Below, one piece after another: positions 25,821 to 38,500 of a DNA stretch of 64,000 nt. The number at the start of each line of letters is the position of its first letter. Within the stretch, counting starts at the first letter, position 1. The notes beneath the pieces are model-generated. The model saw only the letters and a list, made by a program, of their open reading frames with translations, did not search any database and had not been told where the DNA came from. The position numbers and the translations under genes were made by a program. Source of the DNA: Struthidea cinerea (Eukaryota > Chordata > Aves > Passeriformes > Corcoracidae); contig VZTI01003657.1 in the NCBI GenBank assembly GCA_013397865.1, positions 120,806-184,805 of the forward strand, given 5' to 3'.

Positions 25821-27999
25821 AGAAGAAGACACCATGGTACATCAAGCTATAAAGAGATTCCTGACAGATGATGATTCTTTAAAAAATAAGAATAGAAACA
25901 AGACAACCACACTGGCCAGACTGAACAAACCTTAACACACAACAGCAGTTCCTATGCAAGTCCAGGTGCAGGCAGCTGAGTAACCAAAAACACTTATCAA
26001 CACCAGAGGGACTGAGTAGTTACCAAAACAGCTGGGTTAAGCAGAAGAACAGCCTACAAAACCATTTATATTTATACACATGTAAAAGGATAAAAACAAT
26101 TCAAATTCAAGTAACTTTAGTCTTTAAGTTATGTTATATACAATTTTTTTTATACTGGGAGAACTAAGGGCACGTATTGAACAAAAGGATTTGAAAAAGC
26201 CACAGTCCAGTTTATAATTACCAATTCCTAAATAATTTGGCAAGCATTAAATAATCAGATATATCCTAGATAAAAAGTGCATCAGCGTGGTTAACTTTTA
26301 CCTATTTATTTATATAAGTCAAGGCTCTGCATGATGGTTACAGCAAACAGCAGAGCTGCAGCCCTGGGAATCCCAGAGCTGTCCATAAGGAATTACTGAT
26401 ATCATCAGAGATGAGGGGGAACAGACCCACAGTGGCAAAGGAGCCAAAATGCTCATCAGCCCACAGCTCCAAAATAGTTTTTATCAAAAAGTTTAACTTC
26501 CCAAACCAGCCCCTACTCCTGCATGTCATCCAAACAAACATCCAGGCTTTCTGCTGGAAGGGAACGTGGCGTTTCTGTTGGGTGCAATGCAGGGTTTGTA
26601 CAGAGCTGGTCACTCCATGCAGGATTTTTTTGTGTCCCACGATTTCGCAACATCCCTCAGTGAACGACAGTTTTGTTCCCGAGCAGATGATGAGGTACCA
26701 TAGTCAGTAACACAGGGTGGTCAGTCTTGAGCCGAAAGGCCCAACTAGTTCCTGTGTTTGAGAGTTCTCAGCACCAGACACCTGACAGGTACAGAAAAGC
26801 CCTGCAAGATGCTACACCCAGGTGTGCACAGAACAGTTTCCTGCACGAATCCCAACGGGAGCAGAGCCTGCAGCTCTCATTCCTATTCAGGACAACAATG
26901 CTGTTTGCACTAAATGGACACAGTCGGGGCAGCACCTTCCTCGGCAGTGACATTTCAGAGCCGACCTGGTACCTAACAAAGTCTTTCAGTGATGGAGATA
27001 TGACATGTGCATTCATCTCTTCTAAAGAAAACCTTCTCAAACAGAGCTCTTAAAACAACCGTAGCAGCAAACCAGGAGAATAAAGGGTGGACAGGCCTAT
27101 GCAAACCTACTCAGAGATTTTCTGAAGTGGTTTGTGCACATCTGGAAAAAAAAAAGGCAAAACAAGATAGACATTACTGTTCTTTTTGTGACAGGGTTTG
27201 CCAACACCCTCTGAGCAGAGGCACCCCTGTAAATGTCACCAGGAGCCCTCACGCAGGGACTCACAGGGCACAGACCCAGCTCGGCTCCTCTAAGACTGAG
27301 ATCAGGAGGGCACCTGCAGCACACGACTTACCTGTCCTGCTCAGCTCAGTCCTGCAGCAGAGCCCTGACAGCACAGGCTCTGGCTGAGTGAAAAAGCAGC
27401 TTTTCACAGAGCACTGAGCTGCCCCTGGCTCATGGCACACACACAGCCCAGCCGGGCAGCCAAGGCTGAGCCAGGACTGACTCTGCTGGCTGGGACAGTC
27501 ACAGGGGCTGCTGTGAGCTCTGCCTCCTGCCACCAGCCTTTCGTGGTGCCAGCTGCTCAGCCTTCTTTCCAAAGAGAGTAAAGGATTACTAAAGTTTGAA
27601 AATGCTTTAGTATTTACAGCGCTATCTTCAGGAATGTCATCGCTTCCGTTTCAAGGACTGAATCAAGTCACTTCTACCAATATTCTGAAAATCAATTTGC
27701 AGCTTGCAACAAAGTTCACCTTTTAAACACAGTAGCATTTTCTCCAAATCTTTATGACGCATTCTATGAAAAGTTCTCTTTCAGCTTTTCTTTTAAACCA
27801 GAGACTTGAGAAATAAAAGAAGCAAACATTATAGTTCCTATACATTAGGTATTCACAGATCCATTTGATTTTGTTCCTGAAATCCAGCAAAATTAATGGA
27901 AAAACTTTAAATGATCTGAAAAACCTCCACTGTGGCTACAGAAATGGCTGCAGCTGCATCAGCCTTCACCCCCAGCACAGTTTGCATTTTTACTCTGAT

Positions 28000-28075
28000 G
28001 GAAGGTGCCCCTGCCCACGGCAGAGGGCTGGAATGAGATGGTCCCTTCCAACCCAAACCAGTCTGTGATTGATTT
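28000..28075 (+). mobile_element. CR1 LINE 3'-end fragment, antisense to FNBP1
   Basis: The sequence gaaggtgcccctgcccacggcag, then gatggtcccttccaacccaaacc and a decayed ATTCTATGA-like tail, match a CR1 3' terminus. It lies in the proximal FNBP1 3'UTR in the opposite orientation to that gene. Confidence 0.75.
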
Positions 28076-29378
28076 CCAACCCTTCAGCCTTGTTCTGGAT
28101 ATAAAGGAGAATGGATGATCCATGTTCCTCTTTCAAAGGTTAATAAAAACCAGCAGAGGGGGCTGAACTTTTTGCACTCTTTTGCATCTCAACTGACCAC
28201 GTATTTGCCAACAGGAACATACAACTACCGTATTATGGCAAAACAAAAGGCCCAGATTTTCACCTGCAGCAGACAAGGCACTGCACTGATTGACACCAAA
28301 TCCAACACTGAACTGCTCAGGTTTCAGTGCTGGCTTACAGACACAGTCCTACTCCTCTCTTCCTGCTGCCCATAAACCCCAATGAAAATGGTTCAGTTTG
28401 CTTTTGACTTGGATGAGGCCGCTTATTTCACACCAAGAACTCTCAGCTCTAGGAAACACAACAACAATCTGAAGGATTAAGTGACTGAATAAACACAAAT
28501 TAATTAACAGCGGAGTTCTAACACATCCTGATTTGAAACAGGGCTAAAATCTTTTGGTTTCTCGGTGTATCCCATTACCAGGTGTTCAGCACTGGCTTTT
28601 ACTCCAGCCAGGTCTGCCCTGCAGCACTGCTTCCTTACACAACAGAACCTATCTGGGAGGAATTAAAAGCAACAAACAGCATCTTACGGAGTCCAAACTC
28701 TGAATGTCTCCATTGAGCTCGTGTGAGCAAAAGATTAAACCATTAGTTCTGGTCATCTGAAACAGCAAATACATCTGAAATGTAGCAAGGTGGGAATGAA
28801 CAGAGGAGCTTTCTTAATGTTTTACCCATTTATCAAGGACCACAGAGTGCTGTGTAGAGGGGTTTTGGTAAGATCTCTCCTTCCCCTTCCACACACGCTG
28901 AACTAAATTACCACCGGCTTTCAATCCAAAAGGTCCCCAGAACACAACAGGCTCTGAAAAGCTCCCACACAGACACAAACCAGCAGTCTAAATAGTCCCT
29001 ATGTAAAGTTCCACCGAGTGACTTTGGGAAAAACAGTTGACTTGTGGATGTGTCTGAGATGCCACCTGGGTACCTGAGGAGAGCCTGTATGATCCCAAAG
29101 GGCTTTGTGCTTCCTGCACTAAGCTGGGCGTGCAGTGGCAGTTGAGCAAACACTGTCCAGGAAAGGCTGCATTTCCCCTCTGCTGTCACAGTCCCCCACA
29201 CTACCCTTCTCTGAGCAAGAAAAGCACGTTTTGCAGTACAACAAGCCATAATTAGTCCACGTATGGAATAATGCACTTGGTGGCATTGTACAGACTCTTA
29301 AAAGGCTCTATCTGCAACACAGAGCAGCTTCAGGGTTGGATTATCTCTGTGAAAGCAAGTAAAACAATAATAATAGCA

Positions 29379-29557
29379 TTAAATATAGGTCATAGCACCT
29401 TTGGCATTTTTGTCCAAATAGACTTCAACATAGGACGTGGGGACATAGCCCTCCTCGTCTTCGTTCCTTCGGATCCGCGTCCACCCGTCACCTTTGTCTT
29501 CTTCTATTACATAGAGCATCTCTCCTTCTGCTACAGAGATTGTTCCTTCATTCTGAC
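29379..29557 (-). CDS. FNBP1: FNBP1 exon I (SH3, -MTYI terminus)
   Basis: It completes SH3 (QNEGTISVAEGEMLYVIEED, then GWTRIRRNEDEEGYVPTSYV). Read straight through it ends KNAKGAMTYI and TAA at 29381-29379. An internal weak donor, AAAG|gtgcta after position 29399, allows splicing to 24902 and a different end (KDS). It therefore acts as a composite terminal exon. Confidence 0.93.
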
Positions 29558-32500
29558 CTGAAACACACAGCAACAGGTATTGAGGCTGTGCTGCACAGAT
29601 ACAGGAGCCACAGATATGGTGCAGGGAGCTCAGGGCACACTCAGACCATGGGTGGACACAGCTCTTGATGCATCGCTGGCAGCGAGAACAGGGGCTTGTG
29701 ATTCTGGAGTCAGCAGTGAGTACATAAAGAACCAGATAAATGTGACCCTGACAGCAGAGTTTTGGTTCTTTCTCTTGCAGAGTTCCTGTGCAACAGGAGA
29801 CAAATCCCTGTCTTGGTGCCTTTCTACAGAATCACACCAGAGCACCACTTGCCCTTTGGCTGTTTAAGGTTAAATGAAGGTTTCCCACTTGCCCTTGGCA
29901 TATGACCTTTAAAAAACCCCAGTCAGGGAAATGAGGGTAAAGTTTGAGTGATACCTTCAAATGTATAGAGCGCTTTACACGTTCCTATGGTGGGTAGTGG
30001 TTCTTCATCATCAAACTCATCATCAAAGTCTGTTGCAGGTACTTTCAGCTCAGTCTCCTGGCTTTGCTCTTCTGTGTAACTGCCATCGGGGCTGCTCAAG
30101 AGAGGAAAAACACAGCAACTATAGCGAGCAACCTCAGCAGCAGAGAGAACCACTCGGTCACCAGGCTTGAGGCAAGGGGAGCAACTCAGTGATTCCAGAG
30201 CTTGCTCAGAACTGGCTGTGACTACAGATGAGTGGGAACCCTCATTTTTACCATTAAAAGCTGTAAAAATGCACTGGCTCGCTCACCTTCACAGCAGTGA
30301 GCGAGGGGGCTGTCATACACTTCACAAACATATTCTGAAAGGCAGCTCTTGGAGTTGGGATATGGCAAGCCCAGGCTGCAGAGCCCTGGTGTGTGCCTGC
30401 AGTGGCTCTGGTGGCAGACCCAGCCCCGTACAGATACTGTACCTCTCGCGGTCCTGGGCACAGCTGTTCACTCCTGATGGGTTCTGGGCCTCGTAGACCC
30501 CACTCTGGCGCCGGGGCTGCTCGGTCCGTGCCGGCAGCCGCCCCTCCACCTCCGCCAGCCAGCCCTGCCAGACAGACGGACAGACAGAGTTCACCCTGCT
30601 GGGACACTCCTGACAGCCAGGCTACAGAACAGACTGGTTTGTAAACATGTTCACATTTCCTTTGAGTGGCAGCGGCCAGTTGTTCAAGTTCTGGACTGTC
30701 TTGCCGAAAAACACACTTATTGAAAATGTAACTATTTTTTGGCGCTGGGTGCTGAAAACACCCTGACAGAGAAGCAGTTAACAGCCAGCAGGAGATGATG
30801 CTGCCCTAGTCACAATCAAGTAAAAAAGATGTGTGGCTGCTTAGAGTAGTCTCAGTAACACCAGAAACTCAGCAACTGCTGAATGCACAAGAACAAAAGC
30901 TGGGGAGAGCAAAGAGCCACTGATTTCAAACTGGTAGGAAAGCAATGGATGGTAAAACCACATCTGAAATTAATGGGCTGTATCTGTTTATGTTCAAAGC
31001 ATAATGTAGAAAGTGAAGTCTTTTCTCAGCTGTCTAATCCATCTCATGTAATTATAATGGGCTTCATATATTCCAAACACTCCCCTTCTGTTCTGGAGAT
31101 TTTGTATCAGTAAGCAGCTTCCTTTTCATGGCAGACTATTCCTTAAAACATATTTCATCTGATGGCTTCTGTCTTGCTGTTAGTCTCTAAATGGTGCTTT
31201 GCATTTATGTCACTCTGATTCTCCACAGACATCTGTAACATGATGCTTCAATTTATTTAATTAATTAAATAAGCATCTGAAGCCCTCTGGGCAGTCCAGA
31301 GAGCACTACACTTTCTCTTCACCTCCACTTAGCACAAGTTGTTTTCTGTGGCAAATTTAGCTGTGGGCTGGCAGCCACAGGAGATGGTGCACATTTATGT
31401 CACACAAATCAGCTCCAAGACCCCAATTAATGCAAGTGCTCACATAGCCCTTGCCCACACACACCAAAGTGCATCAATACATCTGGAAAAAACAGGAAGG
31501 CCCTGCTCAGACCTGAGCATTTGCTGAGCTGCTTTTTACTGAAATGTCTCTCCTCATACCTCGAATTTCTGAACTTCTAATCGCAGCTTTTCAATGTTCT
31601 GCCCAAGCTCTGCCAATCTGTGGTCCACGCTCGCTGCGTCTCCCATCTGGGGGTTCTTGATGTACACGTCTTTCATCTTCGTTAAGGCATCTCTGAGGGG
31701 CAAAACAAAAGCAAAACACATTTAGTGCAGCTGGGGGTAAATGCCTTTAATAAACTGTCTCTTCTTCACTCTGACGTTCAACCTAAGCTGTTACAAAAGG
31801 AGCTGAGACCACCCAGATGGGGCTTTTGCCCTGCCTAGAACCAACCATTAAAAAAGAACAGTAAAATTATTTGCCAGAAGAGAATTTACACTGTCAGAGA
31901 TGAAAAACAGTGAGTTACCTACAATGTGAGAAGATATTTCATATTGATTTTTAGCCTGACATGGTTTTTTAACGTAATATAACATATCAACTTGCCGCCC
32001 TGGGGAAAACAATAATAATAAATCTCACAACCATTGCACTCTGTGACAGCTCCAACTTTCTAGACTAATATCTTCCCAGTTTTTGGGGCATAGACAAACA
32101 GTCGAATCATTATTGTCCATCGTGGTCTGACCTCCAGTTGAGAAACTGGGACAAAGATATATCAACAACAGAAATGGAGTGCAAACCAGAAATTCTCACC
32201 CTTCCTGTTGCAGCTTGTCTTTAGCAACCCCAATAACCTGTAAGATATTTATTTGTTCCACACTGCTTAAAATGAAGCTGGCTCCAGATGGTTTGTGCTT
32301 GTCACAGCACAGGGACAGACTGACTCGAGGCTACAAAACGTGACCCTGTGTCCAGCTGAGTCCCAGGGCAGCTTCACTCGGCTGCTGATGGACATTTCCA
32401 AGCTGAAAGATGGAATTACGGGCTGGTTTTAGGCACAACTATTCAGATTTTCTCTAGGCATTAGCTGGTGGGACAGAGGTTAATGTGAGTCCCACGACTC

Positions 32501-35500
32501 AAGTTAACACTCTTTATATTTTAGAGTTTCCCACCAAACTCTTGACAATTGCAATCCTGTGCCTTTGCCTTGTGTGTATGGAAACTGGGAAAAAGTGTGG
32601 GTGGCAAGGAAGTGGGACTGCTCCGTGCCTGAAGCCTTAAGGGACAATGTTGCAAACATATGAGTCACAATTATTACTGTTTGTTTAACTCTTCTTTAAC
32701 TGCTGGTGCTATTTTCTCCATCATAAACTATCTTCACTGAAACGTCACTCTGCTGTGATTCCATATCTGATTTTAATGTTGGGTTACCTCAGAATCAATA
32801 CAGAACAGAAAGGAAAACCTAAGTTACCACAGAGGAAAAAAACAAAGCAAGGAGAAATCATATAACCATGTGCCATTTTTCTTCCTTATTCATGATATAA
32901 AACATAAAGGAGAAATTTTGGGTTAGTAGGCAAAATAAACAGGTTCTTGAAAGCAAGCTGACACAAAATGTAGGCACACGTGTACAAATGCAAAGCAGTG
33001 TTTAGGGATAGACCAGTCTCGAAATCCTTCAGGGAAGGAAAGTTCTGTGTCTCACAAACAAAATGCTGAATCTTTAATGCAACTGCAGAATGTGAACAAA
33101 CACAAAGCACAAATACAGGCTGCCAGAATCAATTAAAAGTGTGTAGCTAAAATAGCCTTATTCTCAACCAGAACGATAAATGCAGCCTTGCAGAAAAAGC
33201 ATTCACAAAAGCACAGGAGTCATTATCTTCCTGCTTCCAGGAAATCTAAGCTACGGATCAGAGAGACTTTGGATGATGCCATCATCTCATAACAGCCTCT
33301 GCTGTTGGGATCTACCCACGTCCATCACACACAGGGGCTCTGCTCAGTGCAATTCCACTTTTCATTGGAGAGGTTTGACTCACCTTTGATCCATCTCTTT
33401 CTGAATGTCCCTGTTTAGTTCATCGACCTTTTGCTGAAGCTTCTTTCTTCTTTGCTCAGGTGGGAGATTGCTGAAGTCTTCTGGGCCTGCTCCCTGCACA
33501 GAATGGAATGGAGGGTGGGGGGGGGAAGGATAAAAATTAATAATCAGAGTCTGAAAAAATCCTTTGGGACTGCATTTTGAAAAAGGCTCACAAAAACCTG
33601 GGCAAAATCACAGTGGTCTGAAGCATTGTTATCATTTGTGCTATCAGTCCCTGAACGGTGAGGAATCTGGATGTCCTTGAAATGATCCCAGGACCACATC
33701 CTGCTTCCCTAACAGTGGCTAATGGAAGATCAGCTGGAGAATTCCAGAATTCAACAGCAAAGCTGAGAAATTATTTTCTATTATCACCAGATTTTATTTA
33801 ACAGAGTTCCCTTCTCATGGAAAGCTGATCCTTCCTGCCTTTCTTCACTCTGCTACAAACAGCATTCCCATAAAAGCAGCTCCTGGCTTTTATTCCAGCG
33901 TCACAGTTGCACTTCTCCTGTGCACTGCTGACGGAGTGCTGGTCCAACACAGTTAATTTATGTCAGGGCTCTCCTGAACACACCAAGCTAGCAGAAGCAT
34001 TCCCCACTGGATTCTGCAATTTAAAAAACGTGCTGCTTACTTTCCAGGGTCCACATTCCACGCCAAAGTCTCTCAGTTTTTCCTCTCTCACTTGTACTCA
34101 CATAAAAACCAGAAGTTACTTCAAAGCCACAAAATCAGTCAGTTTGAAATCGTAACCAAAGGAAAAAAAACGTGAAGACCACAGTGGTTACCTTCGTGTG
34201 ATTCTGCTTGAAAACCCCTTTTCTGCCTTCTGCTATGTCTCCTCTTGATTGCCTCAATTTGATATAGCAGATAGATGACACATAAAATACTTCCACACTC
34301 TTTTCTTCACAGTAACACCTACTTTTGTCTTGCCAGAAGGCAGTGGGGGCAGACTGGGTGGGCCATACTGAACACACATCAATACTGATTAGTTGCACGA
34401 TAAGGGAGTGAGGTTCTTGTGCATAAGCTTGAATTTGGGCAGGTTTTGCTTGTTTTGGTTTCTGCTCATTCCCTGTCCCATTTCTAAGGGGGAGTATGGG
34501 AGAAGGAAGGGAAAAAACACAAAGCTGAGGAACCAAATTCAGTGGCCCATCAGCTTACTGAGAGCTTGTGAGCAGGGCTGGGCCATCAGTCAAATCTCTC
34601 TCTGGGGAGAGTGGTTTAGAGGAGACGCTGCCACAAAAGCTGCTCATTAGACCCTTGGCTCTGTACTGAACGTGCTGGGACACTGTGACTTCCTCCTGCA
34701 GCTGCAGAACAAGCTGTTCAAAAGCAAAGTGTGGGCGTGTCGGAAGGCTGGAGGACAACCACACACAGGTCACCTTCTCCTCTGGACTGGCCATTCCAAA
34801 GTCACACAGCAGGCCTGATGAAACTGCTGCTGTACTGATTGTCAGTCAAAGATGGCATGTGCTTCTAGTGAAGCCTTGATCATCTGTGCAAAATTCACTT
34901 AAAATTCTATCCATGAGACAACGAGAAAGCAAATTTAAGACAAATAACTGAGAAAGTTATGCTGATTCTGAAACTTTACCCACACGAAGTCCTAACAGTG
35001 CTTACATTACTTGTTGTGCCTGGGAGAGGTCTATTTTAATTTACTCTTTAATGTTTAGATTTTGTTTGACAGCAACTCCCACATCACAACAGACATGAGA
35101 GTGATTCAATCTATTTTACGGATAATCTACACTAGAGCCACACATATCTTTTTAAGGCAAAGCATCTGGAGGCAGCTTTGTAAACAAACAAGCAGTTACA
35201 GGAAAGTCTAGATAACATACTCTGAGAAATCCTCCTCACTTCTGAGCAGAGGAGACAGGCTTGAAAATATCCCCAGCTGCACATTAGTAGAATGAAACAG
35301 ACAGAGTGAAATTTGAAAAAGGGTCTTTTTGGTATCTTGTTTTTGATTCTTCAACTTCATTCAAGAGTTCTAAGCTGGACTAAATCCAGCAGCTTTGTTC
35401 ACAATGCTTCAGACCAAAGCACGAGTGTTGCATAGAGCTGCACACCCAAGGCTGGGAGGTGACCTCGCTCGCACTTCAGTCCGTGCTCAGGAATTTCCTA

Positions 35501-38500
35501 TCAGAAGCTGAAGCCCCTGTTCCAGAAAGGAGAGTCAAGGAGCAGTTTTTGCACATGCTGGCCACATTTCATGCTCTCAAGCACAAACACACCTGGGCTA
35601 CCTCCCCAGTGGTGCACATCGCCTATGTTTTTAGAAATGCTGCAGCAGTGAGGTGGAGGGGAGAGCTGTGCTATTTCTGATGTGCTGCCCACAAGGTCTC
35701 CTTGCAGAAGGATATTGGGATTTAGGATTCAAATTTTCCCAAGATGAAGGACTGTGGAAACAGAGGCTGTGTTAGGACCAGTTGCTGGGCTGAAGCTACA
35801 TGTGAGGAGAGCACGAGCTTTTCCAGCCCCAGTTTTGGCTCCTGCATGGCAAGGATCCAGGAGGAGATTACAAAAAGCTGCTTTTCTCCACCTGAGGTGA
35901 AAATGGGTCTCAGCCCTCCCTGCACATCTTTCTGATTTCTGCAGTTCCTGGGGAAAGACCACGTCAGCCATTTTGGGAGGATTTGTTCCTGCATACAAAG
36001 GCTTAACTCTGCTACACAGCATCCTAGCACTGTGACCAAGAAAATGAGTGGAAATCCGGTATAAATGCATTGGACTCCCAGGACAGTGGCTTGGCAACAG
36101 CCAAAAGAAGGTTTGCAAGTATTCCAGGCACTTCCATCATTCCTCAGACCTACCACAGGTCTTCAGTGAGAAGCAACCTTGCTAAAGGAGCCCAAGAAAG
36201 TCACTGTGCTGCCAGAGCAGCAGCAGGACCCAAAACTGCCAGAGCTACTCCAGGCAGCTCTGGTGGCCCACGTGTTTCCCCTGGATGAGCTGCCATGAGC
36301 AGAAGAGGCCCACAAGGATGTGTCCAAGAACAAGATACATGTACAATCACAGAATGGTTTGTGTTGGAAGGGATCTTAAAGTCCCACCCCCTGCCATGGG
36401 CAGGAACACCTTCCACTACCCCAGGCTGCTCCCAGCCCTGTCCAACCCAGCCCTGAACACTTCCAGGGATGGGCCCTGTGCCAGGGGCTCACCACCCTCA
36501 CAGGGAAGGGAAAGAGCACCCAAAGGCACAAACTGTGAGGAGAGTAAGAGAAGTTGGAAGCTAACACAGTTTAGGTGCCCCTGTGGATCCTTTGAGGTCT
36601 CCAAAATGCGATCGCTCGCTGCGGCTCTCGCGTGTTTGCACAAGGTGGGGCAGCAAACCAGGCACATTCTCCTGGTGAGGGGCTCTCCATGGCCAAAGGA
36701 ATGCGGACAAGCTGTCAGGGACATAGCAAGGTGTGCAGTGTCTCAAGCAAAACAGTACCTTGTGCATGGAGTTCAGCACGAAATTTGCTTTCCCAGGTCT
36801 GTTCACCCCTTCCCTTTCCAGCTCAGTAACATCTTTATCTTACCAGACTTCAAGTAACCTTCCCAGCTGCATCCAAGATGGAATTTAGGATTCACAGATA
36901 TGCATATGGCTCAATTTGCAAATTCAAATCAGATTGAGTTAACCTTGTTGGTTAAGGTTTACAGAACTTTAATTAATGCCATTATTGGTTATTCTGAAGG
37001 ACTACATAGGGCTGTAAAATGTAGGTGATAATGATGCAGATTTCCAGTAATACTGGACATGGAAAGCAAACTTTGCAGCTACTTTACACAGAAAGACATG
37101 CATGGCTCTCTGGAAAAAGTCCAGCAAGCACAGAGACCTTTATTTTAATTTTTTTCCTTTCTTTTAATGTTTTAGTGTATACTTATACAGTAGCAGAATT
37201 ACTCGATACTGTTTTTCTACATTTTCATAGCCCTAGATTATAAAAGTGAAAACTATACTATATATTAGAGTTAATTATTTAGCAGCTTATTAGAAGACTG
37301 AATTCTGATCACCTCTATTAGACTCCAGACCTGTGTATTCAGATTTATCTGATAATGGTCAAAAAAAGCAAACACAAAGAAGAAACAAATTTAACAGTTA
37401 ATTTCAGTGTCATGTCACATGTGGCACAGTGCACATTAAAACACACAGAGGAAACTGTGATTAAAACACAGGACAGGCATGCTGTAAATGTGCTTACCAG
37501 CTTGAGAGAAAGCTTCATGTAAAATTGGAGAGATACAGGGTGGGGGGAGAGAGAGAAAAAACAACAGTGCATCAGTAGAAGAGGAACTTTTCCAGGCTGA
37601 TGTTACAATAAAATGACACAATCCCCTTGCTGTTGGAAGGCAAAATGGGTCACACTAACAGATCTGTGCAAAAGTTCACAAGATGGGCTCGGGCAGCTGC
37701 CGTGACCTGGCCAGAACTGGGAATGGGAAGTGCTGTAGCTGGGCACAGGTGAGACTGGGCCTGGACTGACTGACAGCAGCTACAACAACAACAGCGGGAG
37801 CTCTCATCACAGCAGCAGCACTGAGGTGCAAAAATCTCACAGCTTGCAAACCTACGAGGGTCACTTCAGATCAAACATGAGCTGAAATGCATCAGCTACT
37901 TCATGGAAGGGCTTTGGGGGGGGTAACCCCTGAGCCAAGCCTCAGTGGAGAGGTGATGAGTGGCTCCAGCAGCACCCAGCACCCTGGGACCTCCAGGGAA
38001 TGCCTGGTTCCCTGGCTACAGCCAAAGGACAACACCCTGGACTGTCCCTGCAGATTGCAGAGCGCTGCCCAGGCAGGCACAGAAAGCCATTTCACATTCT
38101 TGAACCATTCAGAAACAAATACTCAGACTCAAACGTACTTTGGCCACAGTCAGACAAGGTCAGGCCCAAGGAGGAGGAAAAAAATATCTATTCTCTTGAC
38201 ACCAAATTGATTCTATGACAGCATGGTAAGACATTATTCAACCTCCTTAAATGATATACATGATCTAATTCTTCAGAAGTTACCACATTTCCTGGGACAG
38301 AGCCCAAACATTATCTTTCAGTTAACTCTGGGAAAGCAAGACTAAAAGCAGTGTGTGCCCATGGAACCTCTGCCCTGCCTCACCTGCACACACAGCTCCG
38401 GGCGGGTGCCCCAGAAACTCCCAGGTGAACAACTGTGCCTGGGCACACCGAAATTCCCAAAGCCTCTTCCAGCATTGTAAAACAACAAAACAGCTGCAGT

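Larger units (their letters stand above)
25800..29378 (-). other. FNBP1: FNBP1 proximal 3'UTR (-MTYI form)
   Basis: It extends from the read-through stop of exon I to a good poly(A) signal at 25815-25820. It is exon-free, AT-rich near 25.8-26.3 kb, and carries a small antisense CR1 fragment at 28000-28075. For the distal isoform this stretch, together with 24903-25799, is intron. Confidence 0.6.

Noticed and set aside
36285..36857. 190-codon plus-strand frame
   Set aside because: It crosses a reverse-oriented CR1 fragment and unrelated intron sequence.
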